Assembly (NCBI RefSeq): GCF_021390675.1
Contig: NZ_JAJEJV010000004.1
Location: 1,240,001 to 1,304,000 of the forward strand
Direction: 5' to 3'
Origin: Dyella sp. 2HG41-7
Lineage (GTDB): Bacteria; Pseudomonadota; Gammaproteobacteria; Xanthomonadales; Rhodanobacteraceae
DNA length: 64,000 nucleotides
Shown: piece by piece, positions 46,535 to 56,717 of the stretch
How positions within the stretch are numbered: the stretch's first letter is position 1
Layout of the letters: the number at the start of each line of letters is the position of its first letter
Notes under the pieces: model-generated
What the model saw: only the letters and a program-made list of their open reading frames with translations
Told to the model about the DNA's origin: nothing
Database searches by the model: none
Program-made: the position numbers and the translations under genes

Positions 46535-49168
46535 CTACGTGTAGATGACCGTGCCAGTGACACTGAACGACGCGGTTTGCGATGTTGCGAAACCCAAGGC
46601 CGAAGGCAGCGACGCCGTGAGCGTGAACGACTCCGTACTCGCGTTGGGCGGAACGCCTTGCAGCGTGACATCCACGGTGACGCTGCTGTCGCCCGCTTGC
46701 ACCGTTACCGATGCGGGGACGCTGGCAACGGTGGCATCGCCCGACATCGCCAGTTGCACGGTGGTCGCTTGCAGCGCTGGATAGTTCAAAGCGATCGTCG
46801 CCTGCTGCACCACCGGTTGGGTCGTAGCGGTGGGCGTGGTGCTGGTTACGACGACGGAACCGTTCGGATCGGCGACGGTGATCTGACTATAGGTAAAGCT
46901 CACGCTCTGTACGGACAGCGCGGGATAAAGATAAAACCAGCTTTCGAAATCGCTGGCGCGCACGTCGTTGCCGCTGGGGAACTGCAGATCGATGTACTGC
47001 GTGTTGACGGCAAGATTGCTGGAAGAGCCGACGGTGACGCCGAACACCTGTCCATCCAGGTAAAGCTGGTTGCCCGCCGACGTCGTCGCATAAAGCGCAT
47101 GGCCGGGCAGCTTCACGCGAACGCGCGCGGGCAGGCCTTGTCGGGCGGATGCCGTCAACGCCGCATTGATCGCTTCCATTTCCGTGATCTGATTCTTGCT
47201 CACGTTACTGATGGGCAACGTCCACACCACGTCGTTGCCGCTGGTCGCCACGCTGGAATCGACAATGAAAGGTGAGCGTATCGTGGTTGGCGTCGGCAAC
47301 ACATGGAATTTAATGTCGGCGATCAAGTTCGTGTTGGCGCCCGACGCAGGTGAAGGCGACGAGGCCGCCGGTGTGGGCGCCGGTGTGGGCGATGTGGCGG
47401 GAGCCGGTGTCGCCACCTTCATCGCATCCAGTGCGAATGCCTGCTGCATCGTGCCGTACTCCGCCTGCGCCAGCATCGGCATTTCGAACGTGACGATGAA
47501 ATTCGCCGGCGTAAGCGGACTATCGGGCGGCTGATCGAACGTCACCCTCAGGCCCTGCTGGATCAACGTATCGAAGGTCATGAAGCGATCGTTGTTCCAG
47601 TTGATGCCAGTGATATGTAGCGAGTTCGCATTGGCCAAATTACCAATGTCGGTGAGCGTAGGGAAGAGACGCCGGCAATCGTCCACCTTGAAGCGGCCGC
47701 CGTACGTGCCGACGCTCGCGTCGAGGTAGAGTGCGTCGCGGTTGAACGTATCGTTTAAATGAATGCATGCCAGCGGCGCACGGTACACTTGGGTGTAATG
47801 CGGCGGCTGAGAGCAATCGCCATTGCTGCCGCATGGCGGCCAATCGATATCGCCGGTAGCGCTGCGTGCCGGAACCACCCATGCGTCGCCCGCAAAATAG
47901 TCGCCTTTGCCGAAGCGCACGCGGATACCGTTTTCGATGTCGATCCAGTTGTCGGATAACGGCTGCCCGTCGGCGCCGGCGGTGGCGTCGTTTTGATCCC
48001 AGCGGCGCATACGCGCGTGGCGCGCGGTATCCACCGGTTGCACCGTCGTGGTCATCGTAAGCGTGAGCGACGGACGATCGATGCTCTGGATCTGATAAAG
48101 CTTGCCGGGTTGATTCGGTATTTCGCCAAAGAGATCGTTGTCGTCGCCGATCTCGACCCATTGGCCTTCCTGGAAACCAAGATTGGCATCCATGCCGAGG
48201 CTGCTCACCGTCACTTTGTTGCCGGTTACGCCAAGCACGGCGACGACGATGGATGCGTTTTCGCGCGACCATTTGAAGGTGGCGGTGCTTAATGAACCTG
48301 TTTGCTGGATCTCGAAGCGGTAAAGTTGATTTTCCTGGCCGGTGTAACCGGCAGCGGGAATCGGCTGGCAGCCGCAATCGCCGCCGTTGTCGGCGAGTCC
48401 GGCGCACAGTGTGCCGAAATGCGCGAGCGGCAATTCTTTGTACATTGCTGCGCAGCTGCAAGCAGTCGTCTGTTGCGTGGCGGAGATATCGCCGAGCGTG
48501 GGGTCGAACGGCACGGAGTTTTTCGCTGTAGCCGCAGGCGTCCCGGTATTGAGATAGACGGCATTCAAGTTTTCACGGGCTTGCAGCACCGCTTTGCGCA
48601 GCGTTAGCGAGGTGTTCGCTGCCGTGTTATCGCTTGTGCTATCTGTCGACTTGATTTTCGGTACGAGCAGCTTTGCCACTACGCGCCACACTGTTTGCAT
48701 GCGCACCGTCGTATCCGCTTGGCCTAACGCCGGTTCGCCCAGACAATCGTCGTCCAGTGATGTGACCATGCGCTGCCACACTTCCAGATAAACGCGCAGG
48801 CAAGCGTTCTTCTGGCGCAATAGTTCTTCCAGCAAAAATGTCGGGTTGCCGGCGTCGCTGCTGTCGAGCAGGTATGGTTGCTGGTCGTAATCCAACGCTT
48901 CGGGGTTTTCGCACAGCAAACCCTGCACGTAGTAGCGACCGGGGCCGATCTGCAGATTTCCGCCCACGACGCTAATGGCGAAGCCCGCGTCCTGCATCGG
49001 CGCGCCATACGGACCGATCGTATCGATGGTTTGCGCCGTGCGACGATGGCCGTCGATAAAGCGCTGTTCGTTGTGGTCCGCATCGTAGGCCACACGGCCT
49101 TGTTGATCGAGCACGTCCGTGTAGTGCTTGTTCGGCTCGAAGCGAATCCGGCTGAAATCACCTTTCAT
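46535..49168 (-). CDS. DUF6519 protein with C-terminal Ig-like repeats (eCIS accessory/fibre candidate)
   Basis: 877 aa starting MKGDFSRIRFEPNKHYTDVL; this start and DQQGRVAYDADHNEQ are the DUF6519 signature (residues about 1-130). Domains of this kind occur in eCIS and phage-tail-like clusters and are thought to be baseplate-attached receptor-binding parts. Two cysteine-rich clusters appear (ACSCAAMYK, DNGGDCGC, about 235-270). The last 180 residues are Thr/Ser/Val-rich and look like one or two Ig-like or Calx-beta modules. No separate tail-fibre gene is visible in the operon, so this protein may fill that role. Confidence 0.75.
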   Translation of the reverse strand: MKGDFSRIRFEPNKHYTDVLDQQGRVAYDADHNEQRFIDGHRRTAQTIDTIGPYGAPMQDAGFAISVVGGNLQIGPGRYYVQGLLCENPEALDYDQQPYLLDSSDAGNPTFLLEELLRQKNACLRVYLEVWQRMVTSLDDDCLGEPALGQADTTVRMQTVWRVVAKLLVPKIKSTDSTSDNTAANTSLTLRKAVLQARENLNAVYLNTGTPAATAKNSVPFDPTLGDISATQQTTACSCAAMYKELPLAHFGTLCAGLADNGGDCGCQPIPAAGYTGQENQLYRFEIQQTGSLSTATFKWSRENASIVVAVLGVTGNKVTVSSLGMDANLGFQEGQWVEIGDDNDLFGEIPNQPGKLYQIQSIDRPSLTLTMTTTVQPVDTARHARMRRWDQNDATAGADGQPLSDNWIDIENGIRVRFGKGDYFAGDAWVVPARSATGDIDWPPCGSNGDCSQPPHYTQVYRAPLACIHLNDTFNRDALYLDASVGTYGGRFKVDDCRRLFPTLTDIGNLANANSLHITGINWNNDRFMTFDTLIQQGLRVTFDQPPDSPLTPANFIVTFEMPMLAQAEYGTMQQAFALDAMKVATPAPATSPTPAPTPAASSPSPASGANTNLIADIKFHVLPTPTTIRSPFIVDSSVATSGNDVVWTLPISNVSKNQITEMEAINAALTASARQGLPARVRVKLPGHALYATTSAGNQLYLDGQVFGVTVGSSSNLAVNTQYIDLQFPSGNDVRASDFESWFYLYPALSVQSVSFTYSQITVADPNGSVVVTSTTPTATTQPVVQQATIALNYPALQATTVQLAMSGDATVASVPASVTVQAGDSSVTVDVTLQGVPPNASTESFTLTASLPSALGFATSQTASFSVTGTVIYT

Positions 49169-49198
49169 GGCCTGTACCTCTTCGTCATGAACATGGGC

Positions 49199-51481
49199 CT
49201 ATAGCAAGTTCGAACCAATACCGGGCAGATTCGCGGCGTCGTCATCGTCGTCGCCGCAGCAACTCGGTGCGCGGAAGTAGTAACCAAACGGCGGTGGAGC
49301 AGGGCGCAACACCGGCTGCGAGGGGTGCAGAAAAATACCCGCTTCAAGCATCACCGGCAGATATTCGGGCGTACGAATCTGCACGTTCGATACTGCTTCG
49401 GTTTCTTGAATCTGGTGATACGCACCGATCTGCGAGCCGTCGTCCGCGCCGCGCCAGACGGCGACCGGCGTATCGCCGCTCAGCAGCGCATAGGCAGGGT
49501 GGCCATAGCGCAACGCGACGAAACTGGGCGCGAACGTCGCCGTGCTATCCGCGTCGGGCGGCAGGCATTCGTAACGTCGCGGCGTAATCGCTTCGCGCGG
49601 CAGCGAGCAGAAACGCACGCAACCCGCTTGCCGACGACTGCACCACAGCGCAGCCGGCCAGGGATCGTGCCGGCCTAGTCGCGCGAAAAAGATCGTGTTG
49701 GAAGCAAGTTGCAGCGTGCGCGTGCGAACCTTGCCGATGATCGTGCTGTCTTCGACATGCAGATCGGCGCCCGCCGAATAGCCGTCTGAACCCGCATAAG
49801 CCACGCAGCACGGCGAGTTCGCATCGACGATGCTGTTGCACACGCGTACGCTTCCGGCGACATTCGCCGCGATGGGGCCGCTGATGCAGCGGGACATGCA
49901 GAGCGTGGTGTCGTTGTCGACCACGACGCTCGGTTCGCACTGCGACAAACCGGGATTGGCCGCACCCAATCCGGGCACCAGCGTGCAATCGGAAACTTGC
50001 ATGGTCACAGCGTTGCCGCTCACGGCCAGCTGCCCCTCGATCCAAAAGCCATTGAGTATCAGTTGCCCCGGCAATGCCGTTTCGCCTTCGGGCATCACGG
50101 GCGGCGGCAACCCCTGGATGTCGATGTCGCCAAGCAAGGTGACGCACGCACGATTCCAGATCATGTCGCGCGCGCCGCCGGATGGCGCCGGCACCCCAGC
50201 GACGATGGCGAGCGTGCTGCCCGACGCAAGCGCAATCGCATTCGCGCCAGTGAGATCGATCGCATAGCGCTCGAACCCGGGCAACACGATGATGCCGATG
50301 GAACCCGCCGGTTGGAGATTCCACTGCGCAACCGCAGTCGCGAGATCGGGGAACGTCGCCGTACCCACCTGTGCGAAGAACTGCGCCTGCTCGGGATGCT
50401 GCGTCGGCATTTCCTGGCCGAGCGTGGCGGTGCGGTCGTAGGGGCCGCCGCCCATCGCTGCAGGGAAGCCATAGGTAAAACTCACGCGCAGCGATTGTGG
50501 CGGCGTGAGATCGGCGGCGTATTGGATGCGTCCAAGTTCCGGATCGATCGCGATCTTGCCGGCAGCGACCTTGCACCACGAACCGTTTGGGTGGTCGGCG
50601 AGGTTCGCGCTATAGATCTGCGAGGCGGGTATCGGTGTGCCGTCGGCATACAGCATCAAGCTGGGGCCATAGAATTCCGAGAGCTGGCGTTGGAACTCGC
50701 CGCGCCGAATCGGTTGCGGCACGTCCAGCCGCGTGTTGATGTGCGTAAACGCCGGATACGTTGGCGGCAGCGAAAACAGCGGCGCGTCCAGGCCCAATGC
50801 ATTGAACTTGAAGCGGCGCGCATCGACGGTGAAAGCCGGAGCGTGATCGACATACCACGGCTGGCAGCGCCACAGATGCACCGCGATATCCGGCACGTTG
50901 AAGCGTCCGCCGCCGTGCAGGGCGATATCGAGCGGCGCCGGATCGGGAATGGCGACATCCCGCACGCGCGGCGCAATACGACGCACATTGAGCGTGCGGT
51001 TGCTGTGGTCGAACGCGGTGTCGCGTAGATTGTCGAGCACGTCGTTGCGGCGCAGGTCCAGGCACGCCACATGGTGCGGTCGCGGCAAGCGCATGCTTTG
51101 CGTGGTGATCACGCGGCGAAATTCTTCGACCACTACGGCCGGTCGACCGGATACGTTCGTCGCCACCTGTTGCAACGCGATGGGCGTGCCTTTGCGGCGG
51201 CGATAACCGATGGTATTGGCGACTTCTGCGCGACTGTCGATGCCCGCCGCAATCTGATAGATGCTGTTATAGCCGATCAAATCGCCGAGATAGGGAATGA
51301 CCCACGGCATGCAGGTCTCGATGAACTGATCGTCGTAGAGTTGTTGGATGTTCTCCTCGACGATGCCCGCCTGCAGCGCCAGCACCTTGAACAATGCTTG
51401 CAGCGGTCCGCCATTCGCAGCGTCGCGCGTACGATAGACCGCAGGCATCAGTGCATACAGGCCGGCAGCGTCGAGGCTCAT
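49199..51481 (-). CDS. Tail-protein-I-like baseplate protein fused to a beta-helix
   Basis: 760 aa from the ATG 51479-51481, which overlaps the previous stop (ATGA) and has GGAG at good spacing; an ATG six bases upstream is an alternative. Residues about 1-130 resemble phage tail protein I (LYALMPAVYRTRDA, IPYLGDLIGYNSIY), which joins baseplate to fibres. Residues about 400-620 form repeated short strands with Cys, Asn and Gly at turns, like a right-handed beta-helix. The end is acidic with a Cys pair (SCCGDDDDDAAN). It probably sits at the baseplate rim and carries receptor-binding surfaces. Confidence 0.72.
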   Translation of the reverse strand: MSLDAAGLYALMPAVYRTRDAANGGPLQALFKVLALQAGIVEENIQQLYDDQFIETCMPWVIPYLGDLIGYNSIYQIAAGIDSRAEVANTIGYRRRKGTPIALQQVATNVSGRPAVVVEEFRRVITTQSMRLPRPHHVACLDLRRNDVLDNLRDTAFDHSNRTLNVRRIAPRVRDVAIPDPAPLDIALHGGGRFNVPDIAVHLWRCQPWYVDHAPAFTVDARRFKFNALGLDAPLFSLPPTYPAFTHINTRLDVPQPIRRGEFQRQLSEFYGPSLMLYADGTPIPASQIYSANLADHPNGSWCKVAAGKIAIDPELGRIQYAADLTPPQSLRVSFTYGFPAAMGGGPYDRTATLGQEMPTQHPEQAQFFAQVGTATFPDLATAVAQWNLQPAGSIGIIVLPGFERYAIDLTGANAIALASGSTLAIVAGVPAPSGGARDMIWNRACVTLLGDIDIQGLPPPVMPEGETALPGQLILNGFWIEGQLAVSGNAVTMQVSDCTLVPGLGAANPGLSQCEPSVVVDNDTTLCMSRCISGPIAANVAGSVRVCNSIVDANSPCCVAYAGSDGYSAGADLHVEDSTIIGKVRTRTLQLASNTIFFARLGRHDPWPAALWCSRRQAGCVRFCSLPREAITPRRYECLPPDADSTATFAPSFVALRYGHPAYALLSGDTPVAVWRGADDGSQIGAYHQIQETEAVSNVQIRTPEYLPVMLEAGIFLHPSQPVLRPAPPPFGYYFRAPSCCGDDDDDAANLPGIGSNLL

Positions 51482-54261
51482 GTCCATGCTCCGAAAGCGT
51501 TCTGGCAAGCCGGATCGAGTTGCAGCATCTGCGCGCCCAGCGGCGGTTGCGCGCCGGCCGCGCACAGCTGCGCAGGCACGACGCCGGTTGGATCGGCGGA
51601 AACGAACAGCGCCGTGAGTTGCATGGCGATCACGCCGGGTGTTCGCTGCACGATCTCCATGATTTCGCTGGCTGCGACGTTCTGGCTGAGCTGTCGGTTA
51701 TCGAAAGCGAAGGCGTTGCTGAGGTTCTGCCACACCTGCGCCAGCACGGCTTTGGCGTCGTAGTCGTTGGTGTCGATGCGTACGTTCGCCGCGATCTGGA
51801 ACGGCACAGGTACATACGACACGACTTGCAACGGCACGTACGGATTGCCGTACATCTGCAGCGACTGAATGAGATGCAAGATGACCGGATCATCCGGTTG
51901 GAACGTCGCGCCTTCCGCGCCGGCGACGGTGAGAAATACGCCGCGTCTGCCGTTGAAGTACGTCCACGACGCGGTGGCCTTGGCGACACCGGCAAAGTTC
52001 AGCGCGTAGTTTTGATAATCCTCCAGCGACACCACACGGCCGAGCGTGAGCGTGGGCAACGGCGCACGCGCGCGCGCCTCGTCCGCGGTGGCCGGGTCGG
52101 CGCCGCCGGATGCGGCGCCGGGGTTAGTCGCCGTTTTCAAACCTTGCGGCCGATCCAGCGCTTGCGAAAGCTGGCCGACCATCACGTTGCCGGCACTGCC
52201 AATGCCTTTGCGATAGACCGCGCGGATATTCATCTGACCGGTCGGCGTGCGCGCACCGTTCGTGCCATCGCCGAATTGCACGACCGTTTGTCCGTTCGCA
52301 TTCACGCGCGTTACAAAGACGCGATCGGCCGGGCCAGCGCTGAGTAGATTCGGCACCTCGTGCCATTGGAGATTGTTCACCCAGACCTGCAATGTCGACT
52401 GCGTGCCGTTGCTGCCGGTGGACGAGACATACGTAAGCGGGCTCTGTTTGAGCGTAAACGTAAGCGCGGGATTGGTAGCGTCGCCGGACCCCAACAGTTC
52501 TTGCACCGTTTCGCCATGCGTGGCGTCGACGGCATTGGCGTTTACGTTGACTGTTTTGGCGTCGTAAATGCGTTGCAGGGCGTCTTCTAAACCGATGGCG
52601 GTGAGATCGCCATTCACCTGCGTTGCCGTGACCTGCGCAGCTTCGCTCGTCACAGGATCGCTTTTGTCGGCGGACTGCAGTTGCACGTACGCATCGTCCA
52701 CAAGCAGCGTGCCGGCGACGCCGCTCAGCGTGATGACCGACCATGTCGGCGTGCCGCCGTTGTTCGGTTGCGGCGGGTACGCATCGACAAGGAAAATCTG
52801 ATTGTCCGCTACCGTCAGTGCCGCGCTGGATTGCTCTGGCGTGAAGCTGGCGCCTGCGCCAGGTTGCACTTGAATGCGCACGCGCTTGCCGGAAAGGCCG
52901 ATCGGTTGGCCTGGCACGACCAACTGTCCACCGGTGACGGTGACCGAATTGCCGGAAACCGGCGCAAGCATTCCCGACGACAACGTATAGGCACCGCTCC
53001 ATTGTGTCAGCGGCAAACCGGTCGGCGAAAGCGGCGCGTTTTGCACATAGGCTGTAGTGGCGCGCGTTTCTTCGGTGAAATACGACAGGATGTCGTCCAG
53101 CGCATAGGTGCCGGCCGGCGTAATCACCTGACCCAAGGTGAGCGTAAGCTGCGTGACTTTCGTGGTGAGGGTGTAGAGATTGGGATTGCCGTCGGCCGCA
53201 TCCGTAATCTGCAGGAACACCACGACGTCGCTCGTTCGGGTCAGCACGATCCATTGCGGTGCGCCGGATGCAGGGGTCAGTCCCGCGTAGGATGCATCGA
53301 GGCTGAGCTGATTGCTGCCGTACTCGTATTGGTCGAAATCCCAGTCATAGCCCGCGGATCCCGGCGAGCCGCCCACGTATTCGACGGCCGAATAGGGCAG
53401 CGAAGCGGCGTTGGGCGCTTGCGCGCCATATAGGGAGACTTTCTTTCGGAAGATATAAATGCAAACGTCTTGTGCGACGAGTCCAGCCGGGAAATCGCTG
53501 TTCAATGGCGCATCCCACGACACCTGCGTGTTGCCGCCGGTGTTGTCGATGTTGACTGCAACGACGTAGTGCGCATCGCCAGGTCCGGTTCCGCTTGGCA
53601 CGCCGTTCTGTGCGCGAACAAACAGCAGCATGTCGCCCACGTTGATGTTGTTGGCCGTTCCCTTGATCCAGGTAAACGTGTCGCTTCCCGCGAGCTGCCA
53701 GGGCACCGTGGTTTGCGCCGGCAACGCGTTGTAATCGATCAGCGCGGTGAAGTCCGTGCTGGTTTCGAAAACCTGAGGAGATTGTCCTGGCCCTGGCACG
53801 CTTTGCACGCGCGTGCCGGCGGGGATCGTCACGTTATCGGGCGAGCCGGGGGCATCTGATAGCGTAAACGCGAGCACGCTCGACGCGGCGACGCCCGGCG
53901 ACGGCACGTAGCCGATCAATCGCGATAACTCCATCACCGAGCGTTGATCGATCGCTGTGCGCAAGTACGCTTCGTTGGCGAAGCGCTCCTGATAGAACGT
54001 AAGAATGTCCAGCACCACCGCCCAGCTGTCGAGCAAGGCGATCGTGTAATCGCTGCTCTCCCGCGTGCGCAACAAGCCCATGGGTTCGAAAGCAGCCGGC
54101 GACAAACACGCCAGCATGCTGGCGTCGAAGGTCGCGTATCGGCCCACGCGGTAGGCGATTGCAGGCAACGCGGGGCGATTGCCGATGAATTCCGGCGTTT
54201 CCAGCGAAATGCCCGTGCAGCAGCCGCACAGTTGTTCTGTCGTGGCAGGGCACACGCTCAT
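51478..54261 (-). CDS. Large eCIS baseplate assembly protein (baseplate J/gp47-like)
   Basis: 927 aa. It begins MSVCPATTEQLCGCCTGISLETPE, with four cysteines in the first 15 residues. Residues about 78-130 (LLDSWAVVLDILTFYQERFA, MELSRLIGYVP) and the C-terminal region (TLTLGRVVSLEDYQNYALNF, ASWTYFNGRRGVFLTV) match the large baseplate proteins of Afp/PVC-type particles (Afp11 class) and P2 gpJ/T4 gp6. The middle is beta-rich. It forms the wedge ring that triggers sheath contraction. Its start and stop both overlap neighbours by four bases, so it is translated with the adjacent wedge genes. Confidence 0.85.
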   Translation of the reverse strand: MSVCPATTEQLCGCCTGISLETPEFIGNRPALPAIAYRVGRYATFDASMLACLSPAAFEPMGLLRTRESSDYTIALLDSWAVVLDILTFYQERFANEAYLRTAIDQRSVMELSRLIGYVPSPGVAASSVLAFTLSDAPGSPDNVTIPAGTRVQSVPGPGQSPQVFETSTDFTALIDYNALPAQTTVPWQLAGSDTFTWIKGTANNINVGDMLLFVRAQNGVPSGTGPGDAHYVVAVNIDNTGGNTQVSWDAPLNSDFPAGLVAQDVCIYIFRKKVSLYGAQAPNAASLPYSAVEYVGGSPGSAGYDWDFDQYEYGSNQLSLDASYAGLTPASGAPQWIVLTRTSDVVVFLQITDAADGNPNLYTLTTKVTQLTLTLGQVITPAGTYALDDILSYFTEETRATTAYVQNAPLSPTGLPLTQWSGAYTLSSGMLAPVSGNSVTVTGGQLVVPGQPIGLSGKRVRIQVQPGAGASFTPEQSSAALTVADNQIFLVDAYPPQPNNGGTPTWSVITLSGVAGTLLVDDAYVQLQSADKSDPVTSEAAQVTATQVNGDLTAIGLEDALQRIYDAKTVNVNANAVDATHGETVQELLGSGDATNPALTFTLKQSPLTYVSSTGSNGTQSTLQVWVNNLQWHEVPNLLSAGPADRVFVTRVNANGQTVVQFGDGTNGARTPTGQMNIRAVYRKGIGSAGNVMVGQLSQALDRPQGLKTATNPGAASGGADPATADEARARAPLPTLTLGRVVSLEDYQNYALNFAGVAKATASWTYFNGRRGVFLTVAGAEGATFQPDDPVILHLIQSLQMYGNPYVPLQVVSYVPVPFQIAANVRIDTNDYDAKAVLAQVWQNLSNAFAFDNRQLSQNVAASEIMEIVQRTPGVIAMQLTALFVSADPTGVVPAQLCAAGAQPPLGAQMLQLDPACQNAFGAWT

Positions 54262-56717
54262 TTGCCACCATCCAGTTGCAGCGCGAAGACGCCGCGGTCG
54301 AGGTGATTAGGGTCGTTGTCGCAGCAGGCGATTTCCAGACGGCCAAGGCTTAGGTAGCCCTGCGCGACGCCATCTACCCAGGGTTGGTCCAGACGGCCGA
54401 ATGTCGCGAGCGTTGCCGATACCACGCCATCGATCGATTGCGCGGCGGAAATAAACGGACTGGCGTATACCGTTTCGCCGAACACGAAATTGTCGGCGTT
54501 GAGCAAGCCGGGTTGCCCGTTGCATTGATCGCCGGTGATGAACAGTTTTATCAATGCTGCATAGACATCGCCGCGGAAGTGATCGGGCGCGACGCAAATG
54601 CGCAACACTATATTCAGTCCGACGATCTTCGCCGCGTCTACGGCGACATCGACACCGAGCATGCGCAGCAGGTCGAGTCGGTGTCGGGTGTCGCGCATGA
54701 GTTGTTGCGTCAACGCGCCGACCGGTTCCACCGAAGCGAATGCGGTATACCAGCTGCCCGTCCAGCGCAGCGTGCCACGCGCCTGCCGAATACCTGGAAA
54801 GGTGGCGGCCATCGTGCCGTAGTCGTCTTCGGTGACGCAGCGTTCTTGCGTCTCGAATGCGAACGGCGCGTACTGCCGAATATGTTCCATGCTTTCCGGA
54901 TCGACGCCGCCCGTCGCCGCAAGGGGATTGCGCACGCTGCGAATTTGCTTGGGATTGCCGATCATGTGCGCGATGGTGTCGTGCCCGACATTGCCGATAC
55001 TGCCGTTGCCGATGCGGTAATCGGCCGTCAATTGCAGTCCCGGATCGGGCGCCTCGCCGTACTGACCATCGCCGAAGCGCAAAAACACCGATCCGTCGTA
55101 TTCGATCTCTGGCACGAAGTTGTTGCTGTTCGAGCGGCTGGACAGGATGTCTTCCGTCGGGGTCCAGGTGCGTCCGTCGTCGCTGTAGACGGCAATCGCC
55201 GGTGTGGCCGTATCGGGACCTGCCGCGGCAAACGCGCTCGCCGGCGCCGTGGCGTCGTATGTATGCGAGAAGGTCAGCGGCAAGCTGGTCAGTTGCGGAT
55301 AAAAACGCGCATGCGGCGGCAGCAACGCTGAAGCCGCGACGGTTTCGGTATCGCACGCGCAACTGGTTTCTACTTGCGGCGCGGGCGGAAGATCGGGGAC
55401 CACGCCAAGCACGTCATTCTGTATCGGTATGCCGTGATCGGCAGGCACGATATTGCCGCGCGCGACGCTGACGTCGAATTGTTGTACGGGACCGTTGTCG
55501 CCCATGTAGGTCGACGAGAGGCAAAGCGGAAACGGCAACGCGTCATCGCCGGACCAGGTTACTTGCGTGATCAATGTGCCGTTGAGCGGATCGTACAAGG
55601 GTGCGCCGCTGTCGTTCGTGATGCGCACGCTCGTCAGGCGCACGGCCCAGCGATGCATGGGATCGGCGTCGTCGGGATCTCCCGTTTGTGGGCCGATCAC
55701 TTCTTCGAACACCAGCACTGTGCCGACGGTGAGCGTCGCGAGGGTGTTCACTAAGGTCGCTTGTGTAGCGCCCGCGGGCAGGCAGCAATCGCTGTCGCCC
55801 CAGGTGTAGAAGTGAATCTCGTTTTGCTCTTGGCGAAGCGTCGCATCGCAAAGGCTGCTGAAGATCGGTTGCGTACTGTTTAGCAGCAAGTCGGCATGGC
55901 GCAGATCGAGCGGATCTACCACGGCTGCTTCGCCCGGCGTGCGTACGTAGAAGGCGGTGCCTTTCGGTACGGTCAATGGATCGATCAACGTTTCGAGACA
56001 AATCCACGTGCGCGCATTGCAACCTTCGCCGATGGCGTAATCGACCAGACGCGCATGCCGACGCAGCGAAATGCGGCTGCGCGCGGTGCCGATATAAGCT
56101 TCCGTGCTCACCGCGTCTTGCTGATAGCTCAGATGATCGGCAGCATAAGCCAGCGATTCGATGATCGCGATGCCGATATCTGCCGCATGCGTTTCGGTCC
56201 AGCCGGGCACCAGCACGGCCATCCGATCACGCATCACTTGCACGAAGCCTGCGTAGTCCTTCGCGAGGTAGTTGATGTCCGGTGGTGCGATCGTCGGCGT
56301 CGGACAGCACGGCTCCGTGCGGCAATCGACCGGCGACGGACAATCCGCCTTGAAAGAAAAAGTCAGCGTCGAAAGTTGCGGATCGAGCCCCGCAGGAGGA
56401 TCGATGCCGTCCGGCATGTCCACCAGCGAGAACGTGTAAGGTGAGAAATCGCCCGTACGGTCGAGTTCGATCACAACAAGATATGGATCGTCGTCCGTAG
56501 CGGCGTCGACGGCCGTCACCCGCAGCACGGTGTCGCCAGTGATAACGACATTGCCAGGCGTGAGATGCAATCCGCGCGCATCCTTGAGGAAGGTTACCGC
56601 AAGCTGCTTGCCGCAGCCGGGATGATCGCTGATGACTTCCAGATAATCGATGCCGTTGAGCAGCGCGCTGCGCAGCACCAGATCGCGGCGATTTTTCTGC
56701 GAGCAGAAGTAGATCAT
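54258..56717 (-). CDS. Second large baseplate protein (Afp11/gpJ-related)
   Basis: 819 aa from MIYFCSQKNRRDLVLRSALL; the ATG overlaps the gp25-like gene stop (ATGA). Signature stretches are INYLAKDYAGFVQVMRDRM, ADIGIAIIESLAYAADHLSY and EAYIGTARSRISLRRHARLV, which are also found in eCIS putative baseplate assembly proteins. The C-terminus (CVTEDDYGTMAATFPGIRQA) is baseplate-J-like. Cysteine pairs recur (CRTEPCCPTP, CACDTE, ACCDNDPN). It most likely pairs with the 927-aa protein to build a two-component wedge. A cytoplasmic assembly is expected, as no secretion signal is present. Confidence 0.85.
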   Translation of the reverse strand: MIYFCSQKNRRDLVLRSALLNGIDYLEVISDHPGCGKQLAVTFLKDARGLHLTPGNVVITGDTVLRVTAVDAATDDDPYLVVIELDRTGDFSPYTFSLVDMPDGIDPPAGLDPQLSTLTFSFKADCPSPVDCRTEPCCPTPTIAPPDINYLAKDYAGFVQVMRDRMAVLVPGWTETHAADIGIAIIESLAYAADHLSYQQDAVSTEAYIGTARSRISLRRHARLVDYAIGEGCNARTWICLETLIDPLTVPKGTAFYVRTPGEAAVVDPLDLRHADLLLNSTQPIFSSLCDATLRQEQNEIHFYTWGDSDCCLPAGATQATLVNTLATLTVGTVLVFEEVIGPQTGDPDDADPMHRWAVRLTSVRITNDSGAPLYDPLNGTLITQVTWSGDDALPFPLCLSSTYMGDNGPVQQFDVSVARGNIVPADHGIPIQNDVLGVVPDLPPAPQVETSCACDTETVAASALLPPHARFYPQLTSLPLTFSHTYDATAPASAFAAAGPDTATPAIAVYSDDGRTWTPTEDILSSRSNSNNFVPEIEYDGSVFLRFGDGQYGEAPDPGLQLTADYRIGNGSIGNVGHDTIAHMIGNPKQIRSVRNPLAATGGVDPESMEHIRQYAPFAFETQERCVTEDDYGTMAATFPGIRQARGTLRWTGSWYTAFASVEPVGALTQQLMRDTRHRLDLLRMLGVDVAVDAAKIVGLNIVLRICVAPDHFRGDVYAALIKLFITGDQCNGQPGLLNADNFVFGETVYASPFISAAQSIDGVVSATLATFGRLDQPWVDGVAQGYLSLGRLEIACCDNDPNHLDRGVFALQLDGGK

